Below, piece by piece: positions 7,692 through 14,039 of a stretch of DNA of 31,316 nt. The number at the start of each line of letters is the position of its first letter. Within the stretch, counting starts at the first letter, position 1. The notes below the pieces were generated by a model. It was not told where the DNA came from and searched no databases. It saw only the letters and a program-made list of their open reading frames with translations. The position numbers and the translations under genes were made by a program. The stretch is from positions 1 to 31,316 of the IMG/VR virus record IMGVR_UViG_3300042560_001656; one strand, 5' to 3'. Origin of the DNA: a virus.

Positions 7692-7948
7692 CGTCCATGA
7701 ATCCTTTCGTGACAGGTTCGGCAAACGAGCAGGTAGTCAGAGTCTTGGTACTCCCAAGGCTCCAGGTCGGCGTCATATCTCAAGTGGTGAACAACAGTTG
7801 CTGCCCCGTCGATGCAACACGCCTCGCACGCAGATCCGCGAGCGGCAAATAGGGCCACCCGCTTGGCCTTCCAGCGTCTATCGAGCAGTTTGCGAGCGTA
7901 GGTTGCTGAGTCGTTTTTTTTAGACGGTGAACGTGGACAACGACCCAC
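7688..7948 (-). CDS. HNH endonuclease domain, reached by -1 frame at an A8 tract
   Basis: The last 75 codons encode an HNH nuclease: YARKLLDRRW, a zinc/metal pair CEACC, VVHHLRYD, and CRTCHERIH. The reading frame is -1 relative to the upstream gene (7780-8589), and the switch coincides with eight A residues on the minus strand (7914-7921). A GTG at 7948 could start it alone (86 aa) but has no ribosome binding site. More likely the upstream protein continues into it as a 300-residue fusion by -1 slippage at A AAA AAA, or an indel separates the parts. Confidence 0.75.
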   Translation of the reverse strand: MGRCPRSPSKKNDSATYARKLLDRRWKAKRVALFAARGSACEACCIDGAATVVHHLRYDADLEPWEYQDSDYLLVCRTCHERIHGR

Positions 7949-8589
7949 ACGTTTCGTTTGTCTTTCGTGTTGCCGATAACAAACCACTTCGTGTAGTCGA
8001 TGTCCTCGATCCTGAGGTTTGACCAGAGCTGTGAAGTGTTGGATGGGTTCTTTCGCAGCCACTCGTACGCCTCATGTGCACACAACTGATGGTCATGCCT
8101 TTTTCCAGCCGAACTCTTCCACCAGATGTAAGGCCGCTGTGGAGTCTCGCGTTGCGTCATCACCCAGTCTGGTGATTCGTCGAACTCGCGGACTTCCATT
8201 CCGTACCCGATCCCTGTCAGCGACTGGCGAACAATGCCGACGCTCCTTCGCTCCCTGTTCATGTAGTCAACAGGGTCATCGTCTCCGCAATCCAAAACGC
8301 AGGCATCGAGGATCGCCCTCTTTTCATGTGACGACTCGACGTTTCCGATAATGTCCGCCTCAATGAGTTTCCAACTCTCAACTCGGTTGTCGCCGGCGTG
8401 CACGTGAACACTGCACTGCACGCGATCCCAAACGCTGATTCGTTCCATCACTCCGCCAAAATCGGCGTAAACGCGGCACAGCCCATGGTCGTCACCGAGA
8501 ACGATTCCGCACTGAACTGCGCGGCCGTCGTGAGTCCTGTTTGGTGCTCCGATTCCGAGGACCACTCCAGTGATTGTGTCTCCGTTCAT
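7780..8589 (-). CDS. Phage protein of unknown function; N-terminal part of an HNH fusion
   Basis: The zero-frame product is 269 residues, but only about the first 225 look like protein; beyond the A8 tract the frame is a shadow of the HNH gene. The visible part has a beta-rich N-terminus (TGVVLGIGAP...VQCGIVLG) and a later WFVIGNTKDKRNVWVV strand pair. The codons across the tract read CTA AAA AAA ACG, so A AAA AAA is a correct -1 slippery heptamer. The start at 8589 overlaps the previous stop as ATGA. Base composition is clearly more AT-rich than the neighbours, suggesting separate acquisition. Confidence 0.7.
   Translation of the reverse strand: MNGDTITGVVLGIGAPNRTHDGRAVQCGIVLGDDHGLCRVYADFGGVMERISVWDRVQCSVHVHAGDNRVESWKLIEADIIGNVESSHEKRAILDACVLDCGDDDPVDYMNRERRSVGIVRQSLTGIGYGMEVREFDESPDWVMTQRETPQRPYIWWKSSAGKRHDHQLCAHEAYEWLRKNPSNTSQLWSNLRIEDIDYTKWFVIGNTKDKRNVWVVVHVHRLKKTTQQPTLANCSIDAGRPSGWPYLPLADLRARRVASTGQQLLFTT
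7915..7921 (-). promoter_or_regulatory. Candidate -1 frameshift heptamer A AAA AAA
   Basis: In the zero frame the mRNA reads CTA AAA AAA ACG, so both tRNAs can re-pair one base back. The -1 frame then runs into an intact HNH domain. I see no strong hairpin immediately downstream. A homopolymer sequencing or replication indel would look the same. Confidence 0.5.
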
Positions 8590-8906
8590 CGCTCGATCCT
8601 CCGATACATCGCCTCACGCCCGCCGGTCCCCGACCGGCACTCCCCGCATCGCTCGATCCGCCCCGCGTCCCGCAGCTCCTTGAGCCGCTTGCTGACCGCG
8701 GCGACCGTCAGGCCGGTCCGCTTGGCGATCTCGCTCTGCCCGGCCGGCCCGCCGACCAGGGCCTCGACGATCGCCTCGCGGTGCCCGCCGGCGGTGCTCG
8801 CCGCCCGCTTCGCAGCCGCGTGCGAGGTCGCGGGGTCGGTGGCCCGTGCTCGCGGCTGCGAGAATAGCGGGCCGTAGTCGATCGTCTGCGGGTAGTAGTC
8901 GCTCAT
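8586..8906 (-). CDS. Winged-helix DNA-binding protein
   Basis: A 106-residue phage regulator-like protein. Residues ~45-80 form a winged helix: REAIVEALVGGP, QSEIAKRTGLTVAAVSKRLKEL, DAGRIER. The start region (DPATSHAAAKRA) is typical of small phage proteins with this domain. A CxxC pair (CGEC) lies near the end. AAGGAG stands 8 bases before the ATG. It opens a gene block after a 164-base gap, so it may have its own transcription start. The target is unknown. Confidence 0.75.
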   Translation of the reverse strand: MSDYYPQTIDYGPLFSQPRARATDPATSHAAAKRAASTAGGHREAIVEALVGGPAGQSEIAKRTGLTVAAVSKRLKELRDAGRIERCGECRSGTGGREAMYRRIER

Positions 8907-9070
8907 ACCTCACGCTCCTTCGTGTATTTGCCCGGATACGCCGGGCGCGGCAGGATCACCGGCCGGAGTGACCACCGGCTCCTGCTGCGGGTGTTGTCAG
9001 ACGACCGCCCGCGGCGTCCTCCCTGTGGCCTTGATGCCAGCAGCCACTTCGGCCGGGAGCGGCCGGTGTT
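8907..9070. other. 164-base intergenic gap with one small hairpin
   Basis: The largest gap in the early region. It holds a GCCCGG/CCGGGC stem with a 5-base loop near 8934-8950 and the ribosome binding site of the 8906 gene. I see no convincing -35/-10 pair. It could separate two transcription units. Confidence 0.4.
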
Positions 9071-9301
9071 TCAGTCTCCCCAGTTGCCAGACACGGGCGA
9101 TTCTCCTCGCGGCACCTGTCGGGCCGCGTCGACGAGCTCGTGCCCCCATCGCTCGAAGAACGCCGCCCTCGCGGCGTTCGCGTCGGCCTCGGGCCGCTTC
9201 CGCTGCATGGCCTCCATCGCGACGTCGTTCCGGATCATGGACGCGAAGTGCCAGTCCGTCGCCGTGCGGATCGCCTCGACGGCCTCTTCGACGGTCAGCA
9301 T
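9071..9301 (-). CDS. Small hypothetical protein, 76 aa
   Basis: A helical, acidic-to-neutral protein beginning MLTVEEAVEAIRTATDWHF with no domain that I recognise. Its ATG overlaps the upstream stop by 7 bases, which indicates coupling to the preceding gene in the early operon. Codon use follows the GC-rich pattern of its neighbours, and it is followed by a 164-base gap, so it is the last gene of this block. Confidence 0.65.
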   Translation of the reverse strand: MLTVEEAVEAIRTATDWHFASMIRNDVAMEAMQRKRPEADANAARAAFFERWGHELVDAARQVPRGESPVSGNWGD

Positions 9302-9540
9302 GCGTCCGCCTCCTTCCGCAGCTCCGCGGCCTGGTCCGCCAGCTCCTGGCGCATCACCTCGATCCGATCTGCCGCTGCCCGCTTGGCCTCGGCCAGCGTG
9401 GCGTGGTAGTCGGCCGCGTCCACGATCGTGCCGTGGTCGAGCCGCACCATCGGCCGGCCCTGGAACTCCACCGCCTCGCCCTTCGACGTCCAGGCCGTCA
9501 GTCCTGGACCATGCACATAGACCCGGAATCGCATCGCCAT
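9295..9540 (-). CDS. Small hypothetical protein, 81 aa
   Basis: The N-terminal half looks like a short beta domain (MRFRVYVHGPG, AVEFQGRPMVRL), and the second half is a long charged helix (about residues 45-80) suited to a coiled coil. GAGGT precedes the ATG at 9540. It lies directly behind the SSB-like gene and may assist DNA replication or recombination, but nothing in the sequence shows this. Confidence 0.65.
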   Translation of the reverse strand: MAMRFRVYVHGPGLTAWTSKGEAVEFQGRPMVRLDHGTIVDAADYHATLAEAKRAAADRIEVMRQELADQAAELRKEADAC

Positions 9541-9548
9541 GTCGCACC

Positions 9549-10031
9549 TCAAAACGGGATGTCGTCGCTGTTGGTCGTGCCGGAGGCCGCGTCGGCCTTC
9601 TGGGTCGGCGTTCTCTTGGCCACGGCCTTCGCCGGCTCCGGCTCGCGGTACTGCTCGAAGGCCGGGGCCGACGAGGCCGCGAAGGCGTTGCAATACACCA
9701 CCGGCTCGCCGGTCTTTTTGCTGACGCCGCGAGCCGTCGTGACCCGCACGCGCCGGCCGATGATCGAGTCGTCGAACGCCGCATCCCTCGGCAGCCCGAT
9801 CGCGTCGGCCAGTTGCATGGCCGCCTTGTGGTCCCGCTTCTCCTCCGGGTTGAACCACTTCTCCACCGGCTGATACGTGCCTTCGACCGCCTGGAAGGTG
9901 ACGATCAGGGCCTCGCGGCTGCCGTCCTTGGCCTGCCACTCCTTCCGCTTGACGATCTCGCACTCATGCGTGTCGTCCGGGAGCAAGTCGTCTCCCGCCT
10001 CGTATCCCGCGTCGTACCTGTCGAACCTCAT
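9549..10031 (-). CDS. SSB-like protein of DUF669 type
   Basis: A 160-residue protein. It ends in SDDIPF, the acidic tip that in bacterial SSB recruits DNA repair and replication partners. The body has a beta-rich core: YEAGDDLLPDDTHECEIV, ALIVTFQAVEGTY, IGRRVRVTT and a YCNAF segment, followed by a low-complexity linker. This order matches phage DUF669 proteins, which are taken to be single-strand DNA-binding proteins. It follows the RecA-like ATPase within two genes, a usual pairing in phage recombination modules. ATG at 10031 overlaps the upstream stop as ATGA. Confidence 0.8.
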   Translation of the reverse strand: MRFDRYDAGYEAGDDLLPDDTHECEIVKRKEWQAKDGSREALIVTFQAVEGTYQPVEKWFNPEEKRDHKAAMQLADAIGLPRDAAFDDSIIGRRVRVTTARGVSKKTGEPVVYCNAFAASSAPAFEQYREPEPAKAVAKRTPTQKADAASGTTNSDDIPF

Positions 10032-10246
10032 GTCTGCACCTCTGGGCTATGGGTCTCACCGATCCGCGTCACGACCGGGTTCGCCCGGCCCGCCTCGATC
10101 CCGATTGCATGAGCCGCGATCAGGGCCTCGTGCAGCCCCAGGTCGCCGGCCCGACACTTCCGCTCCACGTCCGCCAGCCGCTCGGCCGCGGTCGTGATCT
10201 CGGCCTTCCGCTTGGCCCGCCACGGGGCCGCGTCATGCCACGACAT
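10028..10246 (-). CDS. Small hypothetical protein, 72 aa
   Basis: A charged, helical protein (MSWHDAAPWRAKRKAEITTA...) located between the ATPase and the SSB-like gene. It overlaps the ATPase gene by 14 bases and the SSB-like gene by 4, so it is part of the same translationally coupled group. No known domain; a partner role in recombination is possible from position only. Confidence 0.65.
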   Translation of the reverse strand: MSWHDAAPWRAKRKAEITTAAERLADVERKCRAGDLGLHEALIAAHAIGIEAGRANPVVTRIGETHSPEVQT

Positions 10247-11174
10247 TGGCGGCCTCCTTCGGCTCGAGCACGTCGTGCCGGGCCGCGATCGCCGCCCGCA
10301 GGGCGTCCGCCTGGTCGGCGGTCAGCTGGCCGTCGGATTCGTAGGCGTCGATCTTGTCGCCCACCTTGCCCAGCGTGGCCACCGTCTTCGCCTCGGCGAT
10401 GAACGTGGCCATCCGCTCGTGTAGCGGCGGCTCGTCGCTTGGTGCCGCCGCCGGGGCCGTACCCGTAAACAGCGGCCGGAGCGTGTCGATGCTCATGGGC
10501 ATCGACTCCGGCAGGCCGAACCGGTTCTTGGCATCCCATGCCGCCGACCTCTGACAGTGCATGATCCGCTCCTTCCCGCCGCGGCCCTTCATGCGGCCGT
10601 CGTCCCCCTCGGTGACGATCGTGCGGTAGTTGAGGAACAGCAGCAGGTCGGCCCATTCCTTGAACAGCGGGGCCACCTGCTTGTGGAGCTTCAACTCCCA
10701 GCGGTCGAACCCGTCGGTCTGGTCCGGCGGGCTCACCCGCACGACCTTGGCATGAGCCACCCACACCACGTTCAGCCCGCGGGCGAGCAGCTGGTCGGCG
10801 AGGGCCAGGATCCGCGACAGCCTTTCGGCCAGCATCACGTAGCCCTTCCCGAACCCGAACTGCTCGATCGAGTCCTTCTTCTCGTCCCGCAGGAGTTGCT
10901 CCTGGGCCATCCGTTCGGCCCAGTCGGCCGAGTCGATCACGACCGTCTGGTAGCCCTCGGGATCCCGCACGAGCGAGTGCATGGCACCCTGAAGGTCGGC
11001 CATCGTGCGGCACGGCACGCGGTCGACATCCAGGTGCGCCGATCCATCCTCCGTGTCGAGGATGATGGGCTTGGGGAACTGCGACGCGAGCGTCGTCTTC
11101 CCGATTCCCTCGACACCGTACATCACAACCCGCAGCGGTGGCCGCTGCTTCCCGCGAACAATCTTCAGTCCCAT
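10233..11174 (-). CDS. RecA-like AAA ATPase (AAA_24 / Sak4 type recombinase)
   Basis: A 313-residue P-loop ATPase. Walker A is GVEGIGKT (residues 20-27), Walker B is TVVIDSAD (about 77-84), with WVAHAK as a likely sensor strand. This fits the phage AAA_24 family, which includes single-strand annealing or RecA-like recombinases that work with an SSB. The SSB-like protein two genes on supports this. The C-terminal ~60 residues hold a helical tail. The start at 11174 has GGGAGG upstream and leaves a 10-base overlap with the previous gene. Confidence 0.83.
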   Translation of the reverse strand: MGLKIVRGKQRPPLRVVMYGVEGIGKTTLASQFPKPIILDTEDGSAHLDVDRVPCRTMADLQGAMHSLVRDPEGYQTVVIDSADWAERMAQEQLLRDEKKDSIEQFGFGKGYVMLAERLSRILALADQLLARGLNVVWVAHAKVVRVSPPDQTDGFDRWELKLHKQVAPLFKEWADLLLFLNYRTIVTEGDDGRMKGRGGKERIMHCQRSAAWDAKNRFGLPESMPMSIDTLRPLFTGTAPAAAPSDEPPLHERMATFIAEAKTVATLGKVGDKIDAYESDGQLTADQADALRAAIAARHDVLEPKEAANVVA

Positions 11175-11389
11175 TCTTCGCCTCCCTTCTCGGCGTGCTC
11201 GTCGATTGCAACGCACAACCGCAGCACGACCTCCGGTGGAATCACGTAATGACCCTTCATCCCTGTGTGCCGCATCCGCTGCACGAGCAGCCGCGCGACC
11301 TTCACCACCTCGACCGCTTTGGCGTAGCGGTAGGACAGTCGCCCTACGCTTTGCCTCTGCTCACCCGTCCGAATCGCCCGTGGCAACAT
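11165..11389 (-). CDS. Small hypothetical protein, 74 aa
   Basis: A basic, helical protein (YRYAKAVEVVKVARLLVQRM, then VIPPEVVLRLCVAID). I chose ATG at 11389 because GGAGG lies 8-9 bases upstream; ATG at 11413 would add 8 residues. Either start overlaps the end of csrA (11361), so translation is coupled. It precedes the ATPase gene. Function unknown. Confidence 0.6.
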   Translation of the reverse strand: MLPRAIRTGEQRQSVGRLSYRYAKAVEVVKVARLLVQRMRHTGMKGHYVIPPEVVLRLCVAIDEHAEKGGEEWD

Positions 11390-11591
11390 CCGTGGTGCCC
11401 TCCGTGTAGACATGCAGTTCCGGCAGTTCGTCCCGCCGCACGAGCACCGCGGCCGGTGCCGTGATGCCGAGCTTGGCCACAGGCCGGCCGCTGGCCAGCT
11501 TGCGGATGTCGGTCACCATGACGTCGATCCGGGTGCCGTCGGGGCAGGTGAGCACCAGCCCCTCGTCGATCTTCCTGCTCAAGATCAGCAC
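11361..11591 (-). CDS. csrA: CsrA/RsmA-family RNA-binding regulator
   Basis: A 76-residue homologue of the carbon storage regulator, which binds GGA motifs in mRNA leaders and alters translation and stability. The first strand LILSRKIDEGL keeps the RNA-contacting L4 and R6; the middle has RIDVMVTDIR; and KLGITAPAAVLVRRDEL covers the second RNA-binding patch (R52/R53). A 20-residue acidic tail follows. Start is GTG at 11591 with GGAGG 8 bases before; it overlaps the upstream gene by 7 bases. A phage copy could redirect host gene expression or control phage operons. Confidence 0.85.
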   Translation of the reverse strand: MLILSRKIDEGLVLTCPDGTRIDVMVTDIRKLASGRPVAKLGITAPAAVLVRRDELPELHVYTEGTTDVATGDSDG

Positions 11592-11989
11592 GCCTTGTTC
11601 CTCCCTCCCCGCTGGCCAACCGTGGCTCGCGGGCACGCTCCTTTGCATGTGCCGGTCCTACGGCACTCCTTCCCGCTGGCTTCCGAGCCCGCGGTCTCCT
11701 GATTGACTTGCTCGCCGGCCTGCCTGCCGCCGGCGATGATCGGGGCCGAGCCGTAGGCCGGCTTGAGCCGCTCCAATTCGCGGAGCCGATCCAGGGCCAC
11801 GGCGTCGTCGATGAGGGCCACGCCCAACTGCGGCAGCACGGCCGTCAGCCGGTCGCGGGCCTCGACGATCACGTCGTAGGCTGCGAGGTTGTCGCCGAGC
11901 GTCAGCCGCTTCTCGATCGGCATCCGCATGGCATCCGCCAGCGGCAGCGCGCTCCGGCAGTCCTTGCACCGGTGCAGCCGGCCGACCAT
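11585..11989 (-). CDS. Hypothetical protein with CxxC motif, about 134 aa
   Basis: The protein starts MVGRLHRCKDCRSALPLAD, with one CxxC, continues with helices (NLAAYDVIVEARDRLTAVL) and ends in a cysteine-rich tail with three more cysteines. I chose ATG at 11989. It has no Shine-Dalgarno sequence, and the frame stays open upstream; a CTG overlapping the previous stop would give a longer, coupled product. The two cysteine clusters could bind a metal. Function unknown. Confidence 0.55.
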   Translation of the reverse strand: MVGRLHRCKDCRSALPLADAMRMPIEKRLTLGDNLAAYDVIVEARDRLTAVLPQLGVALIDDAVALDRLRELERLKPAYGSAPIIAGGRQAGEQVNQETAGSEASGKECRRTGTCKGACPRATVGQRGGRNKAC

Positions 11990-12018
11990 GTCGTAGCCGG
12001 CCGCGATGGCGTCCTCGA

Positions 12019-12237
12019 TCAGCCGGAGCCGTTGAGCATCTCGCGCAGATCCGCAGGGCAGTGCGGTGCCTGCCACCGGTACTCGCTGAACTGGGCACGG
12101 CTGATCCGCTCGGCTTCGCTCCAGCCCATGCGAATCACCGCACAGGCGGCCCGAATCTGGAGCGGATTGGGATCCGGCTGCCGGCTGAACTCCCCGCCGC
12201 GTTGCCCTAGTCGCAAATCGCGTTCGTCCTTGAACAT
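12019..12237 (-). CDS. Small early phage protein, 72 aa
   Basis: The first gene behind the early promoter. It has an excellent GGGAGGT ribosome binding site before ATG 12237. The protein has a charged start and a helical domain with PLQIRAACAVIRMGWSEAER, followed by WQAPHCPADL. I do not recognise a family with a known role. Its place at the head of the operon fits an early regulator or host-takeover protein. A second ATG-led frame from 12283 overlaps it and looks like a shadow. Confidence 0.7.
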   Translation of the reverse strand: MFKDERDLRLGQRGGEFSRQPDPNPLQIRAACAVIRMGWSEAERISRAQFSEYRWQAPHCPADLREMLNGSG

Positions 12238-12307
12238 CTCGACCTCCCTTCCGGGCGGCCGACTGCTTCTTGCTCGTTGCCATCGGCGCGTCCCTCGCCT
12301 TGGTTCC

Positions 12308-12328
12308 CGTCGATCGCGGTGATCGACG
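12308..12328. promoter_or_regulatory. Palindromic operator candidate
   Basis: CGTCGATC (12308-12315) and GATCGACG (12321-12328) form a perfect 8-bp inverted repeat around 5 bases, just downstream of the -10 box at 12338-12343 on the minus strand. A protein bound here would block the early promoter. The XRE repressor encoded next door is the obvious candidate. It could also act as a hairpin in the leader RNA. Confidence 0.6.
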
Positions 12329-12337
12329 TTGGGCGGG

Positions 12338-12366
12338 AGATTACGGCCATGCAATAACTATGTCAA
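12338..12366 (-). promoter_or_regulatory. Sigma70-like early promoter
   Basis: On the minus strand a perfect -35 TTGACA (12366-12361) is followed after exactly 17 bases by TAATCT (12343-12338). Transcription would start near 12331 and run left into the early operon. An 8-bp palindrome GCACGTGC (12378-12385) lies just upstream of the -35. Confidence 0.7.
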
Positions 12367-12404
12367 CAGCAGTTCTTGCACGTGCGAAATGACCGAGAAA
12401 AAGC

Positions 12405-12653
12405 CTATTCGGCCAGCTTGTCGAGCTTGACGTCGAGGGCCGTGGCGATGGCCTTGACGGTCTCCAGCTTCGGAGACTTGATGCGCCCGGTGCAGATCCG
12501 GTGCAGGGTGGGGAATGTGATCCCAGCGGCGTCCGCGACTTCGTCCAGGTGCAGGCCCTTCAACGCGGCCAATCGTTCGATGCGGATTCCCAGGGCGCAC
12601 CGCTTCAGGCTGCGGGGTGATCCGCCGGGGTGTCGCTCGCTTGCCGTGGCCAT
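12405..12653 (-). CDS. XRE/Cro-CI type helix-turn-helix repressor
   Basis: An 82-residue DNA-binding protein. Residues ~26-80 form the five-helix XRE fold: IRIERLAALKGLHLDEVADAAG, recognition helix TFPTLHRICTG, then KLETVKAIATALDVKLDKL. There is no oligomerisation or protease domain, so it is Cro-sized. The start at 12653 is set by GGAGG 7 bases upstream. It lies between the attachment site and the early promoter and reads in the same direction as the early operon, not divergently. It probably controls the lysogeny decision through the palindrome at 12308-12328. Confidence 0.82.
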   Translation of the reverse strand: MATASERHPGGSPRSLKRCALGIRIERLAALKGLHLDEVADAAGITFPTLHRICTGRIKSPKLETVKAIATALDVKLDKLAE

Positions 12654-12722
12654 TTTCCGCCCTCCGGTGCCGATTCTTTGCACCGACTCCAGACTGATCC
12701 TATGGTCAATCGAGGAGCCGAA

Positions 12723-12769
12723 TACACCCGGAAGGGCTCGAACCTTCAACCTTCGGTTCCGTAGACCGA
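12723..12769 (-). other. attP: 3' half of a tRNA-Arg(ACG) gene
   Basis: On the minus strand the sequence folds as the 3' half of a tRNA. An anticodon stem TCGGT/ACCGA (12769-12765 with 12757-12753) closes the 7-base loop CTACGGA with U33 and anticodon ACG (12762-12760). A 5-base variable loop follows, then a T-stem GAAGG/CCTTC around TTCGAGC, an acceptor strand CGGGTGT and discriminator A at 12723. No D-arm or 5' acceptor strand is present upstream. Phages that integrate in tRNA genes carry such 3' fragments as their crossover core, and the integrase gene lies directly beside it. Confidence 0.85.
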
Positions 12770-12851
12770 TGCCGTACCGAGGGGGTCATTCCCCTGTAGG
12801 GATTGTTTTGATTGTGCGGAAAGATTCTGGAGTTTCGGCCACCACTGCCGC

Positions 12852-13811
12852 ATGAAGCGGCTTGTCTCGCGATGGATGCGAACTACATCAGATGGTGCAT
12901 CCATGATTCGCCACGTTGCCCCGCAGACCCTCGCCGACTACGTCGGCCAATACGCGCTCACGCATCCGCTCGATCGTGAGTCGCTGCGGCAGTATGAGAT
13001 CGTCGTCCGGCTCCTCGACCGCTGGGCCGGGCACCCTGTCCGTCTGGATGAACTCGACACGCAACTCGTGTCGTCGTGGCTCGCCGAATACGGGCAGACC
13101 GTCAAGCCGAGCACGGCCCGTTCCAAGCGGCAGATGGTGTTGAGCCTGTGGCGATCCGCCGTGGACGACGGCCTCGTCGATCCGGTGTCGCTGATGCGGC
13201 GGGTCCGCCGCGTCCGCGTGCCGCATCAGGCCCCGGTCGCCTGGACCCGCGACGAGATCGAGCGACTCCTGGTTGCCTGCCGGTCGCTCCCGCGGTGGCA
13301 CCGCTGCGGCCTGCGGCGGGCGGAGTGGTGGGCACTCGCGATCCGGGTCGCCTATGACTCGGGCCTCCGCTGGGAGGACCAGGTCCGCCGGCTCCGCGTC
13401 GATCAGGTGACCGAGGACGGCGTCGTCGCGTGGGACCAGCACAAGACCGGCCGGTTCACGGTGTTCCAGTTATCGGAGGCGACGATGACCGCCCTGCGGG
13501 CCTCGCTCGTGCGGCGCCCCCGCGAGTTGGTCACGCCGTGGCTCGGCTCGCACGAGACGTTCAGCGATCAGGTCCGGACGTTGGTCCGGCGGGCCGGCGT
13601 CCGCCCTGGCACCTGGAAGTGGGTCCGGCGAACGTCCGCGACCGATGTGGAGATCCAGGAGCCGGGGGCCGCTCCGCGGCACCTCGGCCACGCCCCGGGG
13701 TCGAAGGTCGCCTATGCGTCCTACGTCGATCCGGCCCAGGTCGCGGCCGCCCGCCGCGGCGTGTCGCCGCGGCCGTTGTCGGTGCCGCCTGGCGACCGAA
13801 AAGCAGTGTGA
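12852..13811 (+). CDS. int: Tyrosine recombinase (phage integrase)
   Basis: Catalyses site-specific recombination between attP and attB. The N-terminal core-binding domain (about residues 20-105, LADYVGQYAL...LSLWRSAVDDGL) is followed by the catalytic domain: Arg I in SGLRWEDQ (R173), the beta-hairpin Lys in HKTGR (K198), Arg II in KWVRRTSAT (R259), LGH (H280), and tyrosine Y288 or Y291 in VAYASYVDP. The usual HxxR His is a lysine (K256). It is the only plus-strand gene. The true start may be ATG 12903 (302 aa); neither start has a good ribosome binding site. Confidence 0.9.
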   Translation: MKRLVSRWMRTTSDGASMIRHVAPQTLADYVGQYALTHPLDRESLRQYEIVVRLLDRWAGHPVRLDELDTQLVSSWLAEYGQTVKPSTARSKRQMVLSLWRSAVDDGLVDPVSLMRRVRRVRVPHQAPVAWTRDEIERLLVACRSLPRWHRCGLRRAEWWALAIRVAYDSGLRWEDQVRRLRVDQVTEDGVVAWDQHKTGRFTVFQLSEATMTALRASLVRRPRELVTPWLGSHETFSDQVRTLVRRAGVRPGTWKWVRRTSATDVEIQEPGAAPRHLGHAPGSKVAYASYVDPAQVAAARRGVSPRPLSVPPGDRKAV

Positions 13812-14039
13812 GCGGTGCCGCTGCCGGGAGCACCCCCACCCGGCAGCGGCCGCAGCGGCGCGGATGGGGGCTCCCGCCGGCGACCCGGCCGCGTGTTGCA
13901 GCGGCTCGGGGTTTCAGCCACAGGGCCGCCCCACCCGTCGCCAAGCCGTTGTCGGGCTGCGGTACGTGTCGGCCCATCCCGCCGGACGGCACCATAGACG
14001 ACGGTGGAATCGTCGCCGGCCGGCAGGAAGTCGTCTCCG
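13812..14039. other. Convergent intergenic region, 228 bases
   Basis: Lies between the ends of the integrase and the late operon. Apart from the hairpin at 13817-13850 I see only GC-rich sequence with no supported gene, promoter or second att copy. Confidence 0.5.
13817..13850. terminator. Hairpin after integrase, likely bidirectional terminator
   Basis: GCCGCTGCCGGG (13817-13828) pairs perfectly with CCCGGCAGCGGC (13839-13850) around a 10-base loop, 6 bases after the integrase stop and in front of the converging late operon. No T-run follows on either side. Confidence 0.6.

Noticed and set aside
12238-12283. ATG at 12283 as the start of a 232-residue protein
   Set aside because: It has a fair ribosome binding site, but the frame runs across the better-supported 72-residue gene; only its C-terminal part (from about 11989) looks like protein.
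12720-12800. A complete functional tRNA gene next to the integrase
   Set aside because: The anticodon and T-arms are good, but no D-arm or matching 5' acceptor strand can be found upstream, so it is a 3' fragment used as att core.
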